Under the pieces are notes generated by a model. That model had not been told where the DNA came from and did no database searches. It worked only from the letters and a program-made list of their open reading frames with translations. Shown here piece after piece: positions 8,142-17,613 of a stretch of 64,000 bases of DNA (positions within the stretch are counted from its first letter, which is position 1; each line of letters opens with the position of its first letter). Source of the DNA: Paraburkholderia sp. LEh10 (GTDB taxonomy: Bacteria > Pseudomonadota > Gammaproteobacteria > Burkholderiales > Burkholderiaceae); NCBI RefSeq assembly GCF_017814945.1, contig NZ_JAGIPX010000016.1:93243-157242 (forward strand). The letters run 5' to 3'. The translations under genes and the position numbers were made by a program.

Positions 8142-9290
8142 ATGCAACATACGATGAAAAAGCTGGCAGGCGCGACGCTGTTCGCGGCCATGTCGCTGGC
8201 GGGGACTGCGCACGCCCAGCAGGTCGAAGACGTGAAGATCGGCTTCGCCGGCCCGATGACGGGCGCACAGGCGCACTACGGCAAGGACTTCCAGAACGGC
8301 ATCACGCTCGCAGTCGAAGACATGAACGCGACGAAGCCGGTGATCGGCGGCAAGCAGGTTCGCTTCGTGCTGGACGTGGCCGACGACCAGGCTGACCCGC
8401 GCACGGGTACGACGGTCGCGCAGAAGCTCGTCGACGACAACATCAAGGGTATGCTCGGCCACTTCAACTCGGGCACGACGATCCCGGCATCGCGCATCTA
8501 CGCGAACGCTGGTATTCCGCAGATCGCAATGGCGACGGCGCCGGAGTATACGCAGCAAGGTTTCAAGACGACGTTCCGCATGATGACCTCGGACACGCAG
8601 CAAGGCTCCGTTGCGGGCACGTTCGCTGTGAAGAGCCTGGGCATGAAGAAGATCGCGATCGTCGATGACCGCACGGCTTATGGCCAGGGTCTCGCCGACC
8701 AGTTCGAGAAGGCAGCGAAGGCTGCGGGCGGCACGATCGTCGATCGCGAATTCACGAACGACAAGGCCGTCGACTTCAAGTCGATCCTGACGAAGCTGAA
8801 GTCGGTTCAACCTGACCTTATCTACTACGGCGGCGCCGATTCGCAGGCTGCGCCGATGGTCAAGCAGATGAAGACGCTCGGCATCAAGGCTCCGCTGATG
8901 GGCGGCGAGATGGTCCACACGCCGACCTTCCTGCAAGTCGCAGGCGATGCAGCCAATGGTACGGTGGCTTCGCTGGCTGGCCTGCCGCTGGAAGAAATGC
9001 CTGGTGGCAAGGACTACGTCGCGAAGTACAAGAAGCGCTTTGGTGAAGACGTTCAGACGTACTCGCCGTACGCTTACGACGGCGCGATGGCGATGTTCGA
9101 CGCAATGAAGAAGGCCAATTCGACGGATCCGGCGAAGTATCTGCCGCTGCTCGCGAAGACCAGCATGCCTGCCGTGACGACCAAGGATCTCGCTTATGAC
9201 ACCAAGGGCGATCTGAAGAACGGCGGCATCACGCTGTATAAGGTCGTTGACGGGAAGTGGACGACGCTGCAGAGCGTCGGTGGCAAGTAA
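8142..9290 (+). CDS. Branched-chain amino acid ABC transporter substrate-binding protein (LivJ/LivK type)
   Basis: The product has 382 residues and is a periplasmic type I substrate-binding protein. ATG 8142 follows aaggagaag. The first 25 or so residues are a signal peptide (MKKLAGATLF...AHAQ, cleavage after AHA). The mature start VKIGFAGPMTGAQAHYG is the family signature for Leu/Ile/Val-binding proteins. Mid-protein SGTTIPASRIYANAGIPQI and KKIAIVDDRTAYGQG are conserved ligand-domain segments. No permease or ATPase genes are adjacent, so it either works with a transporter elsewhere or serves as a receptor. Its position behind putA suggests amino acid use, but a terminator-free 88-bp gap alone does not prove an operon. 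Ligand specificity cannot be read. Confidence 0.92.
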   Translation: MQHTMKKLAGATLFAAMSLAGTAHAQQVEDVKIGFAGPMTGAQAHYGKDFQNGITLAVEDMNATKPVIGGKQVRFVLDVADDQADPRTGTTVAQKLVDDNIKGMLGHFNSGTTIPASRIYANAGIPQIAMATAPEYTQQGFKTTFRMMTSDTQQGSVAGTFAVKSLGMKKIAIVDDRTAYGQGLADQFEKAAKAAGGTIVDREFTNDKAVDFKSILTKLKSVQPDLIYYGGADSQAAPMVKQMKTLGIKAPLMGGEMVHTPTFLQVAGDAANGTVASLAGLPLEEMPGGKDYVAKYKKRFGEDVQTYSPYAYDGAMAMFDAMKKANSTDPAKYLPLLAKTSMPAVTTKDLAYDTKGDLKNGGITLYKVVDGKWTTLQSVGGK

Positions 9291-9351
9291 GTTATTTTGC
9301 CTTGCGGCGTTCGAGTTGAATTTCGCTTGAGCGCTGCTGCGTTTTTTTGTG

Positions 9352-9393
9352 AAGCCTCGTGGGGTATTTGCTCTGCGAGGCTTTTGTTTTTTG
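9352..9393 (+). terminator. Intrinsic terminator after the binding-protein gene
   Basis: aagcctcg (9352-9359) pairs with cgaggctt (9376-9383), followed by a T-rich run (ttgttttttg). Confidence 0.8.
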
Positions 9394-9430
9394 TCTGTCC
9401 GCGACGCTTTTGATTCTGGTTGTTCGGGCC

Positions 9431-9505
9431 TGGCGGCGTCATCCGCGTTGCGCCTTCACGGGGCGGGCGTTGCCCCTGTGCGGGGCCAAAAGAAAGCAGC
9501 TCACG
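9431..9505. repeat. Short copy of a dispersed intergenic element lacking its palindrome
   Basis: The stretch contains gttgcccctgtgcggggc (9469-9486), followed by caaaagaaagcagctcac. The same two blocks flank a 36-bp insert, which holds a 32-bp perfect palindrome, in the element at the right end of the window. This copy joins the blocks directly. The remaining intergenic sequence (9505-9593) shows nothing. Confidence 0.7.
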
Positions 9506-9593
9506 GGAGCGTCCTGACGTCAATCCACGGGTTCTCGACGGTCCGGGTGATGCGTGTGCGCAGCACGTGACGCGAGCTGCGCACCTTCTTCTT

Positions 9594-11294
9594 TTACTCC
9601 CCTCGCAGTTTTTTCCCCTGCTCGCGGATTTGCGCCAGCGTCGCGCCCGGCGTGCTTGCTTCCTGTATCAGGCGGACTTCGATCACGGCCGGGCGCTTCG
9701 ACTCCTGCGCGCGCTTGAACGCGGGCATGAAGTCTTCTGTGCGCTCCACCAGTTCGCCGTGTGCGCCGAACGACTTCGCGAAGGCGGCGAAGTCAGGGTT
9801 CGTCAGCCCCGTTCCATAGACGCGGTTCGGATAGTGCCGCTCCTGATGCATCCGGATCGTGCCGTAGTGGCTATTGTTCACGACAATGAAAATCACCGGC
9901 AGGTTGTATTGCATCGCCGTGGCGATCTCCGGCGATGACATCATGAAGCAGCCGTCACCTGCGAAGGCCACCACCGTTCTGTCCGGATACATCGATTTCG
10001 CCGCGATCGCCGCAGGCACGCCGTAGCCCATCGCGCCGCTCGTCGGTGCAAGCTGCGAACGGAAGTGGCGGTACGCGAAGTGACGGTGCAGCCACGTCGC
10101 GTAGTTGCCTGCGCCGTTCGTCAGGATCGCGTCCTTCGGCAAGTGCTCGCGCAGTTGCAGCATGATCTCGCCAAGCTGCACGTCGCCCGGAATCTTGCGC
10201 GGCTTGCGCCATTCGAGGTACGCGTCGTGCGCTTCTTTTGCCGTGCCCTCCCAGGCGAGCTTCGTCGATGGCTTCAGCGCCGCGAGCATCGACGCGATCT
10301 CCGGCATGCCGGAGACGATTGGCAGATCGGCGGCGTAGACGCGGCCCAGTTCTTCCGCACCCTGGTGAACGTGGATCAGCGTCTGCTTCGTTTTCGGAAT
10401 GTCGAGCAGCGTGTAGCCGCCCGTCGTCGCTTCGCCGAGTCGCGGGCCCAGTGCGAGCAGCAGGTCCGCATCCTGGATACGCCGGGCGAGCGCCGGATTG
10501 ATGCCGAGGCCCACGTCGCCCGCGTAGTTCGGGTGCTCGTTGTCGAGCGTGTCCTGGAAGCGAAATGCGAGGCCGATCGGAAGCTGCCAGTTCTCGACGA
10601 ACGTGCGCAGGTCTTCGCACGCTTGCGGCGTCCAGCCGCTGCCGCCTGCAATCATCATCGGCTTTTTCGCGTCTTCGAGCAGTCCGCGCAGACGTTCGAT
10701 CTGCTGCGGCGCCGGTGCCGCGGCCACCCGCTGATAGGCAGGCGCGCCGGGCACGCTCGCGCATGCGTCGCTCAGCACATCTTCCGGCAACGACAGCACG
10801 ACAGGGCCGGGACGCCCCGATGTCGCCGTGTGGAACGCGTGGCTCATGTACTCGGGAATGCGGCGCGGGTCGTCGATCTGCGCGACCCACTTGGCCATCT
10901 GTCCGAACATACGTCGATAGTCGATTTCCTGGAACGCCTCGCGGTCCAGATGCTCGCGCGCACATTGACCGATCAGCAGGATCATCGGCGTGGAGTCCTG
11001 AAACGCTGTGTGCACGCCAATCGATGCGTGCGTCGCGCCCGGGCCGCGCGTGACGATCGCCACACCGGGACGGCCCGTCAGCTTGCCGACGGCTTCGGCC
11101 ATGTTGGCCGCCGCCGCCTCGTGACGGCACACGACCGTCTGAATGCGCGAGGTCTCGTCGTGCAGCGAATCGAGCACCGCCAGAAAACTTTCGCCGGGCA
11201 CGCAGAACACGCGCTCGACGCCATGCGTCAACAGCGCGTCGACCATGAGCCGCGCGCCAGTAGTCATAGATGAAGCATCGGAAGACAGCGACAT
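9594..11294 (-). CDS. Acetolactate-synthase-like thiamine pyrophosphate enzyme
   Basis: The 566-residue product is a TPP-dependent enzyme of the acetolactate synthase/pyruvate decarboxylase superfamily. Start ATG 11294 follows ggaggtgtcttcgca. The N-terminal domain has the catalytic glutamate in CRHEAAAANMAEA and the conserved TRGPGATHA. A central FAD/DHAP-synthase-like domain has ALGPRLGEATTGG. The C-terminal TPP motif is GDGCFMMSSPE followed by VVNNSHYGTI. Such proteins are usually named acetolactate synthase large subunit homologues, but no regulatory small subunit is nearby, and glyoxylate carboligase or oxalyl/benzoylformate activities are alternatives. It follows sdaA by 77 bp on the same strand and could use pyruvate made by SdaA; this is an inference. 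Confidence 0.85.
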   Translation of the reverse strand: MSLSSDASSMTTGARLMVDALLTHGVERVFCVPGESFLAVLDSLHDETSRIQTVVCRHEAAAANMAEAVGKLTGRPGVAIVTRGPGATHASIGVHTAFQDSTPMILLIGQCAREHLDREAFQEIDYRRMFGQMAKWVAQIDDPRRIPEYMSHAFHTATSGRPGPVVLSLPEDVLSDACASVPGAPAYQRVAAAPAPQQIERLRGLLEDAKKPMMIAGGSGWTPQACEDLRTFVENWQLPIGLAFRFQDTLDNEHPNYAGDVGLGINPALARRIQDADLLLALGPRLGEATTGGYTLLDIPKTKQTLIHVHQGAEELGRVYAADLPIVSGMPEIASMLAALKPSTKLAWEGTAKEAHDAYLEWRKPRKIPGDVQLGEIMLQLREHLPKDAILTNGAGNYATWLHRHFAYRHFRSQLAPTSGAMGYGVPAAIAAKSMYPDRTVVAFAGDGCFMMSSPEIATAMQYNLPVIFIVVNNSHYGTIRMHQERHYPNRVYGTGLTNPDFAAFAKSFGAHGELVERTEDFMPAFKRAQESKRPAVIEVRLIQEASTPGATLAQIREQGKKLRGE

Positions 11295-11371
11295 TGCGAA
11301 GACACCTCCAGTCAGAAGAGCTTCGACAGCTTACGCCGAGACCCTCCCAGGTGTCATTCGTAAAAGCGGCA

Positions 11372-12760
11372 TCAACATTCGATGATGTTCACGGCCAGCC
11401 CGCCGCGCGACGTTTCCTTGTACTTGGTCTTCATGTCCGCGCCCGTTTCGCGCATCGTCTTGATGACGGAGTCGAGCGATACGTAGTGGCTGCCGTCGCC
11501 GCGCAGCGCCATGCGCGCAGCGTTGACCGCCTTCACCGACGCCATTGCGTTGCGCTCGATGCACGGAATCTGCACCATTCCGCCGACGGGGTCGCAGGTG
11601 AGGCCCAGGTTGTGCTCCATGCCGATCTCGGCCGCATTCTCGACCTGCAGCGGCGTACCGCCCATCACGGCCGCGAGTGCGCCCGCCGCCATCGAACACG
11701 CGACGCCCACCTCGCCCTGGCATCCCACTTCGGCCCCGGAAATCGACGCGTTCAGCTTGTACAAAATGCCGATGGCGGCCGCGGTCATCAGGAAGTCGAG
11801 CACGCCTTGCTGGTTCGCGTTCGGCATGAAGCGCGTGTAATAGTGCAGCACGGCGGGAATGATGCCCGCCGCGCCGTTGGTCGGCGCGGTGACCACGCGG
11901 CCGCCGGCCGCGTTCTCTTCATTGACTGCAATCGCGTACAGATTGATCCAGTCGACCATCGACAGCGGGTCCTGCAACGCGCGCTCCGGATTGCCCGTCA
12001 GCGCGCGATACAGTTGCGGCGCGCGGCGCTTCACCTGGAACGGGCCGGGCAGATTGCCGTCCGCGCCGGGATTGTTGATGCCGCAGCCGCGCGCGACGCA
12101 CGATTGCATCACGTCCCAGATCTTCAGCAGGCCCGTGCGCGTTTCTTCTTCCGTGTGCCACGCGCGCTCGTTCTCCCACATCAGTTGCGCGATGGACTTG
12201 CCCGTCGCTTTGCACATCTCCAGCAGTTCGGCGCCCGAGCGGAACGGATGCGGCAGTTGATCGACAGCCGCAAGCACCTTGGTATTCGGTGCGCCCGCCG
12301 TCACGACGAAGCCGCCGCCCACGGACAGAAAGGTCGATTCACGCAGCGTTTCACCGTTCGCGTCGAATGCGCGCAGCTTGAGACCGTTCGGATGTTCGGG
12401 CAGCGCCTGCCGGTAGAACGAAATGTTTTCCTTCTGCACGAACGGGATATCGTGCTTGCCGAGCAGCGCGAGCTTGCGGGACGTGCGGACCTGTTCGAGG
12501 CGAGACGCGATCGTGTCGGGATCGACGGTATCGGGGGCATCGCCGAGCAGGCCGAGCATGACGCCGCGATCGGTGCCGTGGCCCTTGCCTGTCGCGCCGA
12601 GCGAGCCGTACAGATCGACTTTCACCGACGCCGTGTTCTCGAGCAGCCCGTCGCGCTCGAGCCCTTGCGCGAACATCAGCGCCGCGCGCATGGGACCGAC
12701 GGTATGCGAACTCGACGGACCGATACCGATTTTGAAGAGATCGAAAACGCTGACTGCCAT
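11372..12760 (-). CDS. sdaA: L-serine ammonia-lyase (serine dehydratase)
   Basis: SdaA deaminates L-serine to pyruvate and ammonia using a 4Fe-4S cluster. The 462-residue product matches the usual length. The N terminus SVFDLFKIGIGPSSSHTVGP and the internal PTNGAAGIIPAVLHYY are family signatures. Cluster cysteines are expected in TCDPVGG, QIPCIERNA and the extreme C-terminal IIEC. I chose ATG 12760 (aggag five bases upstream) over GTG 12763, which would be too close to the ribosome binding site. It lies downstream of the riboswitch-controlled gcv genes on the same strand. Glycine flowing to serine through GcvTHP and GlyA would then pass to pyruvate. Confidence 0.95.
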   Translation of the reverse strand: MAVSVFDLFKIGIGPSSSHTVGPMRAALMFAQGLERDGLLENTASVKVDLYGSLGATGKGHGTDRGVMLGLLGDAPDTVDPDTIASRLEQVRTSRKLALLGKHDIPFVQKENISFYRQALPEHPNGLKLRAFDANGETLRESTFLSVGGGFVVTAGAPNTKVLAAVDQLPHPFRSGAELLEMCKATGKSIAQLMWENERAWHTEEETRTGLLKIWDVMQSCVARGCGINNPGADGNLPGPFQVKRRAPQLYRALTGNPERALQDPLSMVDWINLYAIAVNEENAAGGRVVTAPTNGAAGIIPAVLHYYTRFMPNANQQGVLDFLMTAAAIGILYKLNASISGAEVGCQGEVGVACSMAAGALAAVMGGTPLQVENAAEIGMEHNLGLTCDPVGGMVQIPCIERNAMASVKAVNAARMALRGDGSHYVSLDSVIKTMRETGADMKTKYKETSRGGLAVNIIEC

Positions 12761-12844
12761 CACTGCTCCTGCTAGTAGAAATTCACTTGTGCTGCACTGC
12801 GCGGATAGCGCGGCAGCCCATTACGCTTGATGCTCGGCGCGTGA

Positions 12845-13990
12845 TCAACGCGCCGGCAACGGCAGACACACGGCGAGCCACGCGGGCGGCGCCGGTGCCA
12901 GTTTGCGCGCGACGGGCGTGTAGCGCCCGTCGAGCCGCGCGGCGAGGTGATACAACTCGGCCGCATTTTTCGGATCCCACTGTCCACTATAGCCGGGCAA
13001 ACCGGCTTCACGGCGTTTTGCATCGAATGGCTCGGCTGAACGTACGAATTCCTCGTGCGTCTTCTCACCCGTCGCGTACGGCGTGAGCCAGTTCAGCGCG
13101 ACGGCGAGCGTCGCGCCGCTCGGCGCGCGTTCGTTCAGCCAGTTGCGGTTGTGGCGGCGCGCCGCGAGCGCGGCCGTCACGAGCGGCTGAAGATCGTACG
13201 TGACATAGTGCAGCGCATCGCGCTCGCCGAAATCGACGGTCGTGCCATCGGGCGCGATGTTGTCGTCGATGTGCTCGACGTACAGGCGCTGCGCGGCCTC
13301 GATCATCTTGCGGTTGTCGAGCGTGAACGCCGCCATCGCGATCAGCTTGACCCGGTGACTCTGCCAGTTGTTGCGGAACGAGCCTGTCAACGGGCGCTTT
13401 TGCGCGTCGATCTGCGCGATGTAGCCGTTGGCGAGCTTCGTCAGAAAGGCCATCGTCGCGTTGCGCGTCTTCACGGGCAGCGCGCTCGCGGTCATGTCAT
13501 AGGCGAGGATCAGCCCTTCGAACGGCGTCTCGTCGATCGGATTGAACGACGGCTCGTAGGTCGTCACCCATGCGTACAGCAGCCGGTCGACGAACTTCAG
13601 ATAGCGGTCGTCGCTCGTCGCGCGCCATGAGAGCGCCGCATCGCGCAACAGGTCGAGGTCTTGCTCCGCTTCCTTGCTCTGGTCGTAAATGCCTTCGTGG
13701 GGCAGCGTGCCTTCCGTATGCAATCGACGCACGGCATGCGCCGGGTCGTTCAGGTGCGCCTGGACATTGCTCACCAATGCCTTCACGCCGGGATCAGCGT
13801 TGGTGCGCTCGCTGGTTTGCAGTGCGGGCGCGGCACAGAGGTTCATGGCGGCGTGGGCGGTCTGCATGCTCTGTGCGCAAATGGCAGCGGCCGCGATCAA
13901 AAGCGCGGGAAGCGGCAAGACGAAAAAGCGCTGTTGCTGCGCACGCGTACGATGTGTCCGGGACTGCATCATTCGCACCTGTCGCACCAT
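12845..13990 (-). CDS. Secreted alginate-lyase-family protein
   Basis: The 381-residue product starts at ATG 13990, with aaggag six bases upstream; the longer open frame is ignored. A long signal peptide (LPLPALLIAAAAICAQSMQTAHA) predicts export. The mature part resembles the alginate lyase (alpha/alpha toroid) family: HEGIYDQSKEAEQDL, FEGLILAYDMTASA, and FRNNWQSHRVKLIAM, where N, H and a later Tyr are the expected catalytic positions. Substrate is unknown; the family includes mannuronate and other uronate lyases. Its place between gcvP and sdaA is metabolically unexpected. A strong terminator separates it from gcvP, so it probably has its own promoter. Confidence 0.78.
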   Translation of the reverse strand: MVRQVRMMQSRTHRTRAQQQRFFVLPLPALLIAAAAICAQSMQTAHAAMNLCAAPALQTSERTNADPGVKALVSNVQAHLNDPAHAVRRLHTEGTLPHEGIYDQSKEAEQDLDLLRDAALSWRATSDDRYLKFVDRLLYAWVTTYEPSFNPIDETPFEGLILAYDMTASALPVKTRNATMAFLTKLANGYIAQIDAQKRPLTGSFRNNWQSHRVKLIAMAAFTLDNRKMIEAAQRLYVEHIDDNIAPDGTTVDFGERDALHYVTYDLQPLVTAALAARRHNRNWLNERAPSGATLAVALNWLTPYATGEKTHEEFVRSAEPFDAKRREAGLPGYSGQWDPKNAAELYHLAARLDGRYTPVARKLAPAPPAWLAVCLPLPAR

Positions 13991-14065
13991 GCGAAACTCC
14001 TTCGTTGGGCTGATTCGGTGTGAGATGGTAACGGTTTGACGCGCCAAGCGACAGAACTGCAAGAA

Positions 14066-14102
14066 AGAACCGCGCGTCGCTGGGCAACGCGACGCGCGGT
14101 TC
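14066..14102 (-). terminator. Strong intrinsic terminator of the gcvTHP operon
   Basis: A perfect 14-bp stem (14067-14080 with 14089-14102, arm gaaccgcgcgtcgc) with an 8-base loop is followed on the minus strand by tttctt. It lies just after the gcvP stop. Confidence 0.9.
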
Positions 14103-14141
14103 ACACTACTTCAACATAACAACTGTGCGATGCACCCGACC

Positions 14142-17072
14142 TTACTGGTAATCCGCCACGGGCACGCACGAGCAGAACAGATTGCGGTCGCCGTACGCGT
14201 TATCAGCACGGCCAACGGGCGGCCAGTACTTCTTCGCGACGAGCGACGGCAGTGGATACGCCGCCGTTTCACGCGCATACGCATGCGGCCATTCGTTCGC
14301 GACGACGACCGCCGCCGTGTGCGGCGCGTGCTTGAGCGGGTTGTCCTCGCGATCGCTGCGGCCTTCCTCGACGTCGCGGATTTCGTTGCGAATCGCGATC
14401 ATCGCTTCGATGAAGCGATCCAGCTCTTCCTTCGATTCCGATTCCGTCGGCTCGACCATCAGCGTGCCCGGCACCGGGAAGCTCATCGTCGGCGCGTGGA
14501 AGCCGTAGTCCATCAGGCGCTTCGCGACGTCGTCGACGCTGATGCCGCTCGTTTCCTTGATGGGACGCAGATCGAGGATGCACTCGTGCGCGACCAGTCC
14601 GCCCGGGCCCGCGTACAGCACCGGGTAATGCGGCGCGAGCTTGTTCGCAACGTAGTTCGCGTTGAGGATCGCCGTTTCCGTGGCGGCCGTCAGGTTCTTC
14701 GCGCCCATCATCGCGATGTACATCCACGAGATCGGCAGGATCGACGCCGAGCCATACGGCGCAGCGGACACAGCGCCGATGCCGTTGGCGTCGCGCTCAT
14801 AGCCCGTCGACGTCTGGTTCGGCAGGAACTTCGCGAGATGCGCACCGACAGCAACAGGACCGACGCCCGGTCCGCCGCCGCCGTGCGGAATGCAGAACGT
14901 CTTGTGCAGATTCAGGTGCGAGACGTCACCGCCGAACTGGCCCGGCGCGGTGAGGCCGACCATCGCGTTCATGTTCGCGCCGTCCACGTACACCTGGCCG
15001 CCGTGCCCATGTACGATCTCGCAGATTTCGCGGACGTTCTGCTCGAATACGCCGTGCGTCGACGGATACGTGATCATGATCGCCGCGAGCTTGTCGGCGT
15101 GTTGCGCGGCCTTCTTCTTCAGGTCTTCGATATCGACGTTGCCTTGCGCATCGCACGCGACGACGACGACCTGCATGCCCGCCATCTGCGCCGACGCCGG
15201 GTTCGTGCCATGCGCCGAAGCCGGGATCAGACACACGTTGCGATGACCTTCGCCGCGCGACTCGTGATACGCGTGAATGATCAGCAAGCCCGCGTATTCG
15301 CCTTGCGAGCCCGCGTTCGGCTGCAGCGACACGGCCGCATAGCCGGTTGCGGCGACCAGCATCTGCTCGAGCTGGTCGATCATTTCGCGGTAGCCGACGG
15401 TTTGCTGGGCGGGTGCGAACGGGTGGATCTGACCGAACTCGGGCCACGTGACGGGCAGCATTTCCGACGTCGCGTTGAGCTTCATCGTGCACGAGCCGAG
15501 CGGGATCATCGAGCGGTCGAGCGCGAGGTCTTTATCCGAGAGGCTGCGCAGATAGCGCAGCATTTCCGTTTCCGAATGATGGCGGTTGAACACGTGATGC
15601 GTCAGATACGCGCTTTCGCGTTCGAGCGTCGCCGGGAATGTGTTTGCCTGACCGAGCTGCGCGTCGAGTTCATCGATCTGCGGCACGGCGTCGACGAACG
15701 CAGCTTGCGCGAACGCGGCGAGCAGATCGGCGAGATCGGCGCGCGTCGTGGTTTCGTCGAGCGAAATGCCGACCCGCGTGTCGCTCACGCGGCGCAGGTT
15801 GAAGCGTCGTGCGGTCGCTGCGTCGTGCAGCGCTTGCGTGCGTGCGCCCGTTTCGAACGTGAGCGTGTCGAAGAACGACTCGTTGACGAGCGTGTAGCCG
15901 AGTTGCTTTGCGCCGACGGCCAGCAGCGCGGCGATCCGGTTCACGCGCTGCGCGATCATCTTGAGGCCGCGCGGGCCGTGATAGACGGCGTACATGCTGG
16001 CCATGATCGCGAGCAGCGCCTGCGCGGTGCAGACATTCGACGTCGCCTTTTCGCGGCGGATGTGCTGTTCGCGCGTTTGCAGCGCGAGACGCAGCGCGGG
16101 ATTGCCTTGCGCATCGACGGTCACGCCGACGAGACGCCCCGGCATCTGACGCTTGAACTCGTCGCGCACGGCGAGATACGCAGCGTGCGGGCCGCCGAAG
16201 CCGACGGGCACGCCGAAACGCTGCGAGTTGCCGACGGCCACGTCCGCGCCCCATTCGCCCGGCGGCGTGAGCAGGGTGAGCGCGAGCAGATCGGCGGCGG
16301 CGACCACGTGGCCGCCCGCGGCGTGGATCGCATCAGCGAGCGCGCGGTAGTCGCGCACATCGCCGTTGACGCCCGGATATTGCAGCAGCACGCCAAACGC
16401 GTTCGACGTCGCCGCATCGGCAGCCGGGCCGACCTTCACTTCGATGCCGACGGGCTTCGCGCGCGTCTTCATGACTTCGATGGTTTGCGGCAGCACGTCG
16501 TCTGCCACGTAGAAGATGTTCGACTTCGGCTTGCCGACGCGTTGCAGCAGCGTCATCGCTTCGGCTGCGGCCGTCGCTTCGTCGAGCAGCGACGCATTCG
16601 AGATCGCGAGACCCGTCAGGTCGACGATCATCTGCTGATAGTTCAGCAGCGCCTCCAGCCGGCCCTGCGAGATTTCCGGCTGATACGGCGTGTACGCCGT
16701 GTACCACGCCGGATTTTCGAGCACGTTGCGCAGGATGACGGCGGGCGTGTGCGCGTTGTAGTAGCCCTGGCCGATGTACGAGCGGAACACCTGGTTCTTG
16801 TCCGCGAGTTCGCGCAGGGCTGCGAGCGCTTCGGCTTCGCTCTTCGGTTGCGCGAAGGGGCCGAGCGGCAGCGCGTCCTGGCGGCGGATCGACTTCGGAA
16901 TCACCGCGTCCATCAGCGCGGCGCGCGATGCGAAGCCGAGGGCTTCGAGCATCGACTGCTGATCGGCCGCGTCCGGGCCGATATGCCGTTCGGCGAAGGC
17001 ATCGTGCACTTCGAGCGCGGCGAGCGAGAGGGGAGTGCGGTTCATCAGACGATCCGGGTGTTCGAGCTTCAT
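14142..17072 (-). CDS. gcvP: Glycine dehydrogenase (decarboxylating), P protein
   Basis: GcvP decarboxylates glycine with pyridoxal phosphate and passes the aminomethyl group to the lipoyl arm of GcvH. The 976-residue product compares with 957 in E. coli. Start ATG 17072 (aggaacactca upstream) gives the family N terminus LEVHDAFAERHIGPD. Both halves of the internally duplicated AAT-I fold are present. The PLP lysine is in NLHKTFCIPHGGGGPG, and SAHGTNPASAQMAG is conserved. It is the last gene of gcvT-gcvH-gcvP, 65 bp after gcvH, and is closed by a strong terminator. Very long antisense frames over it are shadows. Confidence 0.98.
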   Translation of the reverse strand: MKLEHPDRLMNRTPLSLAALEVHDAFAERHIGPDAADQQSMLEALGFASRAALMDAVIPKSIRRQDALPLGPFAQPKSEAEALAALRELADKNQVFRSYIGQGYYNAHTPAVILRNVLENPAWYTAYTPYQPEISQGRLEALLNYQQMIVDLTGLAISNASLLDEATAAAEAMTLLQRVGKPKSNIFYVADDVLPQTIEVMKTRAKPVGIEVKVGPAADAATSNAFGVLLQYPGVNGDVRDYRALADAIHAAGGHVVAAADLLALTLLTPPGEWGADVAVGNSQRFGVPVGFGGPHAAYLAVRDEFKRQMPGRLVGVTVDAQGNPALRLALQTREQHIRREKATSNVCTAQALLAIMASMYAVYHGPRGLKMIAQRVNRIAALLAVGAKQLGYTLVNESFFDTLTFETGARTQALHDAATARRFNLRRVSDTRVGISLDETTTRADLADLLAAFAQAAFVDAVPQIDELDAQLGQANTFPATLERESAYLTHHVFNRHHSETEMLRYLRSLSDKDLALDRSMIPLGSCTMKLNATSEMLPVTWPEFGQIHPFAPAQQTVGYREMIDQLEQMLVAATGYAAVSLQPNAGSQGEYAGLLIIHAYHESRGEGHRNVCLIPASAHGTNPASAQMAGMQVVVVACDAQGNVDIEDLKKKAAQHADKLAAIMITYPSTHGVFEQNVREICEIVHGHGGQVYVDGANMNAMVGLTAPGQFGGDVSHLNLHKTFCIPHGGGGPGVGPVAVGAHLAKFLPNQTSTGYERDANGIGAVSAAPYGSASILPISWMYIAMMGAKNLTAATETAILNANYVANKLAPHYPVLYAGPGGLVAHECILDLRPIKETSGISVDDVAKRLMDYGFHAPTMSFPVPGTLMVEPTESESKEELDRFIEAMIAIRNEIRDVEEGRSDREDNPLKHAPHTAAVVVANEWPHAYARETAAYPLPSLVAKKYWPPVGRADNAYGDRNLFCSCVPVADYQ

Positions 17073-17137
17073 TGAGTGTTCCTGCCGGCGCGGCGTTCGT
17101 GTCCGCGAAGCCGCCGCGCCCGTGGTGGGTAAATGGC

Positions 17138-17518
17138 TTATTCGCCGATCGATTTGCCGTAGGCCGCGGCGTCCATCAGACGATCCTGCGATGCGCCCGC
17201 AGCCGGCTTGATCTTGAACAGCCAGTTGTCGTACGGCGCGCTGTTCACGGAGTCCGGCGTATCGCCGACGCTCGTGTTGGCCTCGATGATTTCGCCCGAC
17301 ACGGGCGCGTAAATATCTGAAGCGGCCTTCACTGATTCGATGACGGCGACGGTATCGCCCGCCGAGACGGTTTGGCCCAGTTGCTGCACTTCGAAGAAGA
17401 CGATGTCGCCGAGCGCTTCCTGCGCGTGGTCGGTGATACCGACCGTCAGCGTGCCGTCCGCTTCGGTGCGGACCCATTCGTGCGATTCGGTGTATTTCAG
17501 ATCGGCCGGGATGCTCAT
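17138..17518 (-). CDS. gcvH: Glycine cleavage system H protein
   Basis: GcvH is the lipoyl carrier shuttling the aminomethyl intermediate between GcvP, GcvT and the L protein. The 126-residue product has Lys64 in ESVKAASD, the lipoylation site, and the N-terminal KYTESHEWVR signature. It stands between gcvT (95 bp upstream) and gcvP (65 bp downstream) in one transcript controlled by the glycine riboswitches. Confidence 0.98.
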   Translation of the reverse strand: MSIPADLKYTESHEWVRTEADGTLTVGITDHAQEALGDIVFFEVQQLGQTVSAGDTVAVIESVKAASDIYAPVSGEIIEANTSVGDTPDSVNSAPYDNWLFKIKPAAGASQDRLMDAAAYGKSIGE

Positions 17519-17613
17519 CGGATGCTCCTAAACGGTGTGATTCGGTTTGACTTAAATGGTGGGACGCACGCGACGATTTTGTGACTGTGTCGTGACGCTT
17601 ATCGTGTGATCGA

